Of a DNA stretch of 64,000 nt, positions 63,919 through 64,000 are shown piece after piece. Within the stretch, counting starts at the first letter, position 1. Each line of letters starts with the position of its first letter. The stretch comes from Plantibacter sp. ME-Dv--P-122b (GTDB lineage: Bacteria; Actinomycetota; Actinomycetes; Actinomycetales; Microbacteriaceae), in the NCBI RefSeq assembly GCF_030209375.1, contig NZ_JARVSC010000003.1, positions 1,107,981-1,171,980 on the forward strand. Direction: 5' to 3'. The notes below the pieces were generated by a model. The model searched no databases and was not told the DNA's origin. It saw only the letters and a program-made list of their open reading frames with translations. The position numbers and the translations under genes are program-made.

Positions 63919-64000
<82 letters not shown>

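Overview
The window is high-GC DNA (roughly 70 percent by eye) with dense genes, ATGA/GTGA overlapping stop-starts, many GTG starts and leaderless promoters, a HelD/HelR motor gene, paired LytR-CpsA-Psr genes and a VapBC pair. This points to an actinobacterium, most likely Microbacteriaceae; the family assignment is inference. Nearly all of it looks like chromosomal housekeeping and catabolic DNA. I see no prophage, conjugative element, insertion sequence or CRISPR array.

Layout. 1-5983: 5'-truncated HelR-like ATPase, an endonuclease/exonuclease/phosphatase protein, RNase HI with a ribbon-helix-helix-like tail, an RlmA-type rRNA methyltransferase, a coiled-coil protein and a small DUF2795-like protein. 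6018-13844: two tRNA-Ser genes (GCU, UGA), two LCP cell-wall ligases, a membrane-anchored protein, a HAD phosphatase, serS and a lipid kinase. 14034-26128: a histidine-utilisation region, with a HutH-like lyase divergent from iclR, a betaine-type ABC transporter, hutU, an M20 amidohydrolase, hutF, hutI and hutD. 26447-30533: an orphan peptide-type binding protein coupled to two flavin amine oxidases. 30705-35385: gdhA, an MFS/GntR pair and pheA. 35675-45553: a DUF1023 hydrolase, vapBC, pgm, a VanY carboxypeptidase, an esterase, a multidrug exporter and a GH1 glucosidase, followed at 45691 by its likely LacI/CebR repressor. 46783-53900: an orphan DNA methyltransferase, a GNAT-like protein, PPK2, lipoate ligase, a PuuB-like oxidase and a lipase. 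53944-60127: CorA with a long leader, a MarR/MFS operon, and small membrane and DUF proteins. 60351-63825: a transglutaminase / alpha-E / circularly permuted ATP-grasp operon. The last 80 bases are homopolymer-rich and look like a poor contig end.

How genes work together. The hut block encodes uptake and a five-step route from histidine to glutamate through formiminoglutamate and formylglutamate. The M20 enzyme sits where hutG would be expected, and the HutH-like enzyme lacks the usual Ala-Ser-Gly that forms the MIO cofactor. Glutamate from this route could feed the nearby glutamate dehydrogenase.

The most striking non-coding feature is four families of inverted-repeat elements (called A to D here), in about 17 places, almost all just downstream of stop codons. 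Some repeat arms contain the stop codon itself. They are good candidates for terminators or mRNA 3'-end structures. A second theme is leaderless transcription: more than a dozen genes have a TANNNT-like -10 box ending 6 or 7 nt before the start codon, and this helped fix several starts.
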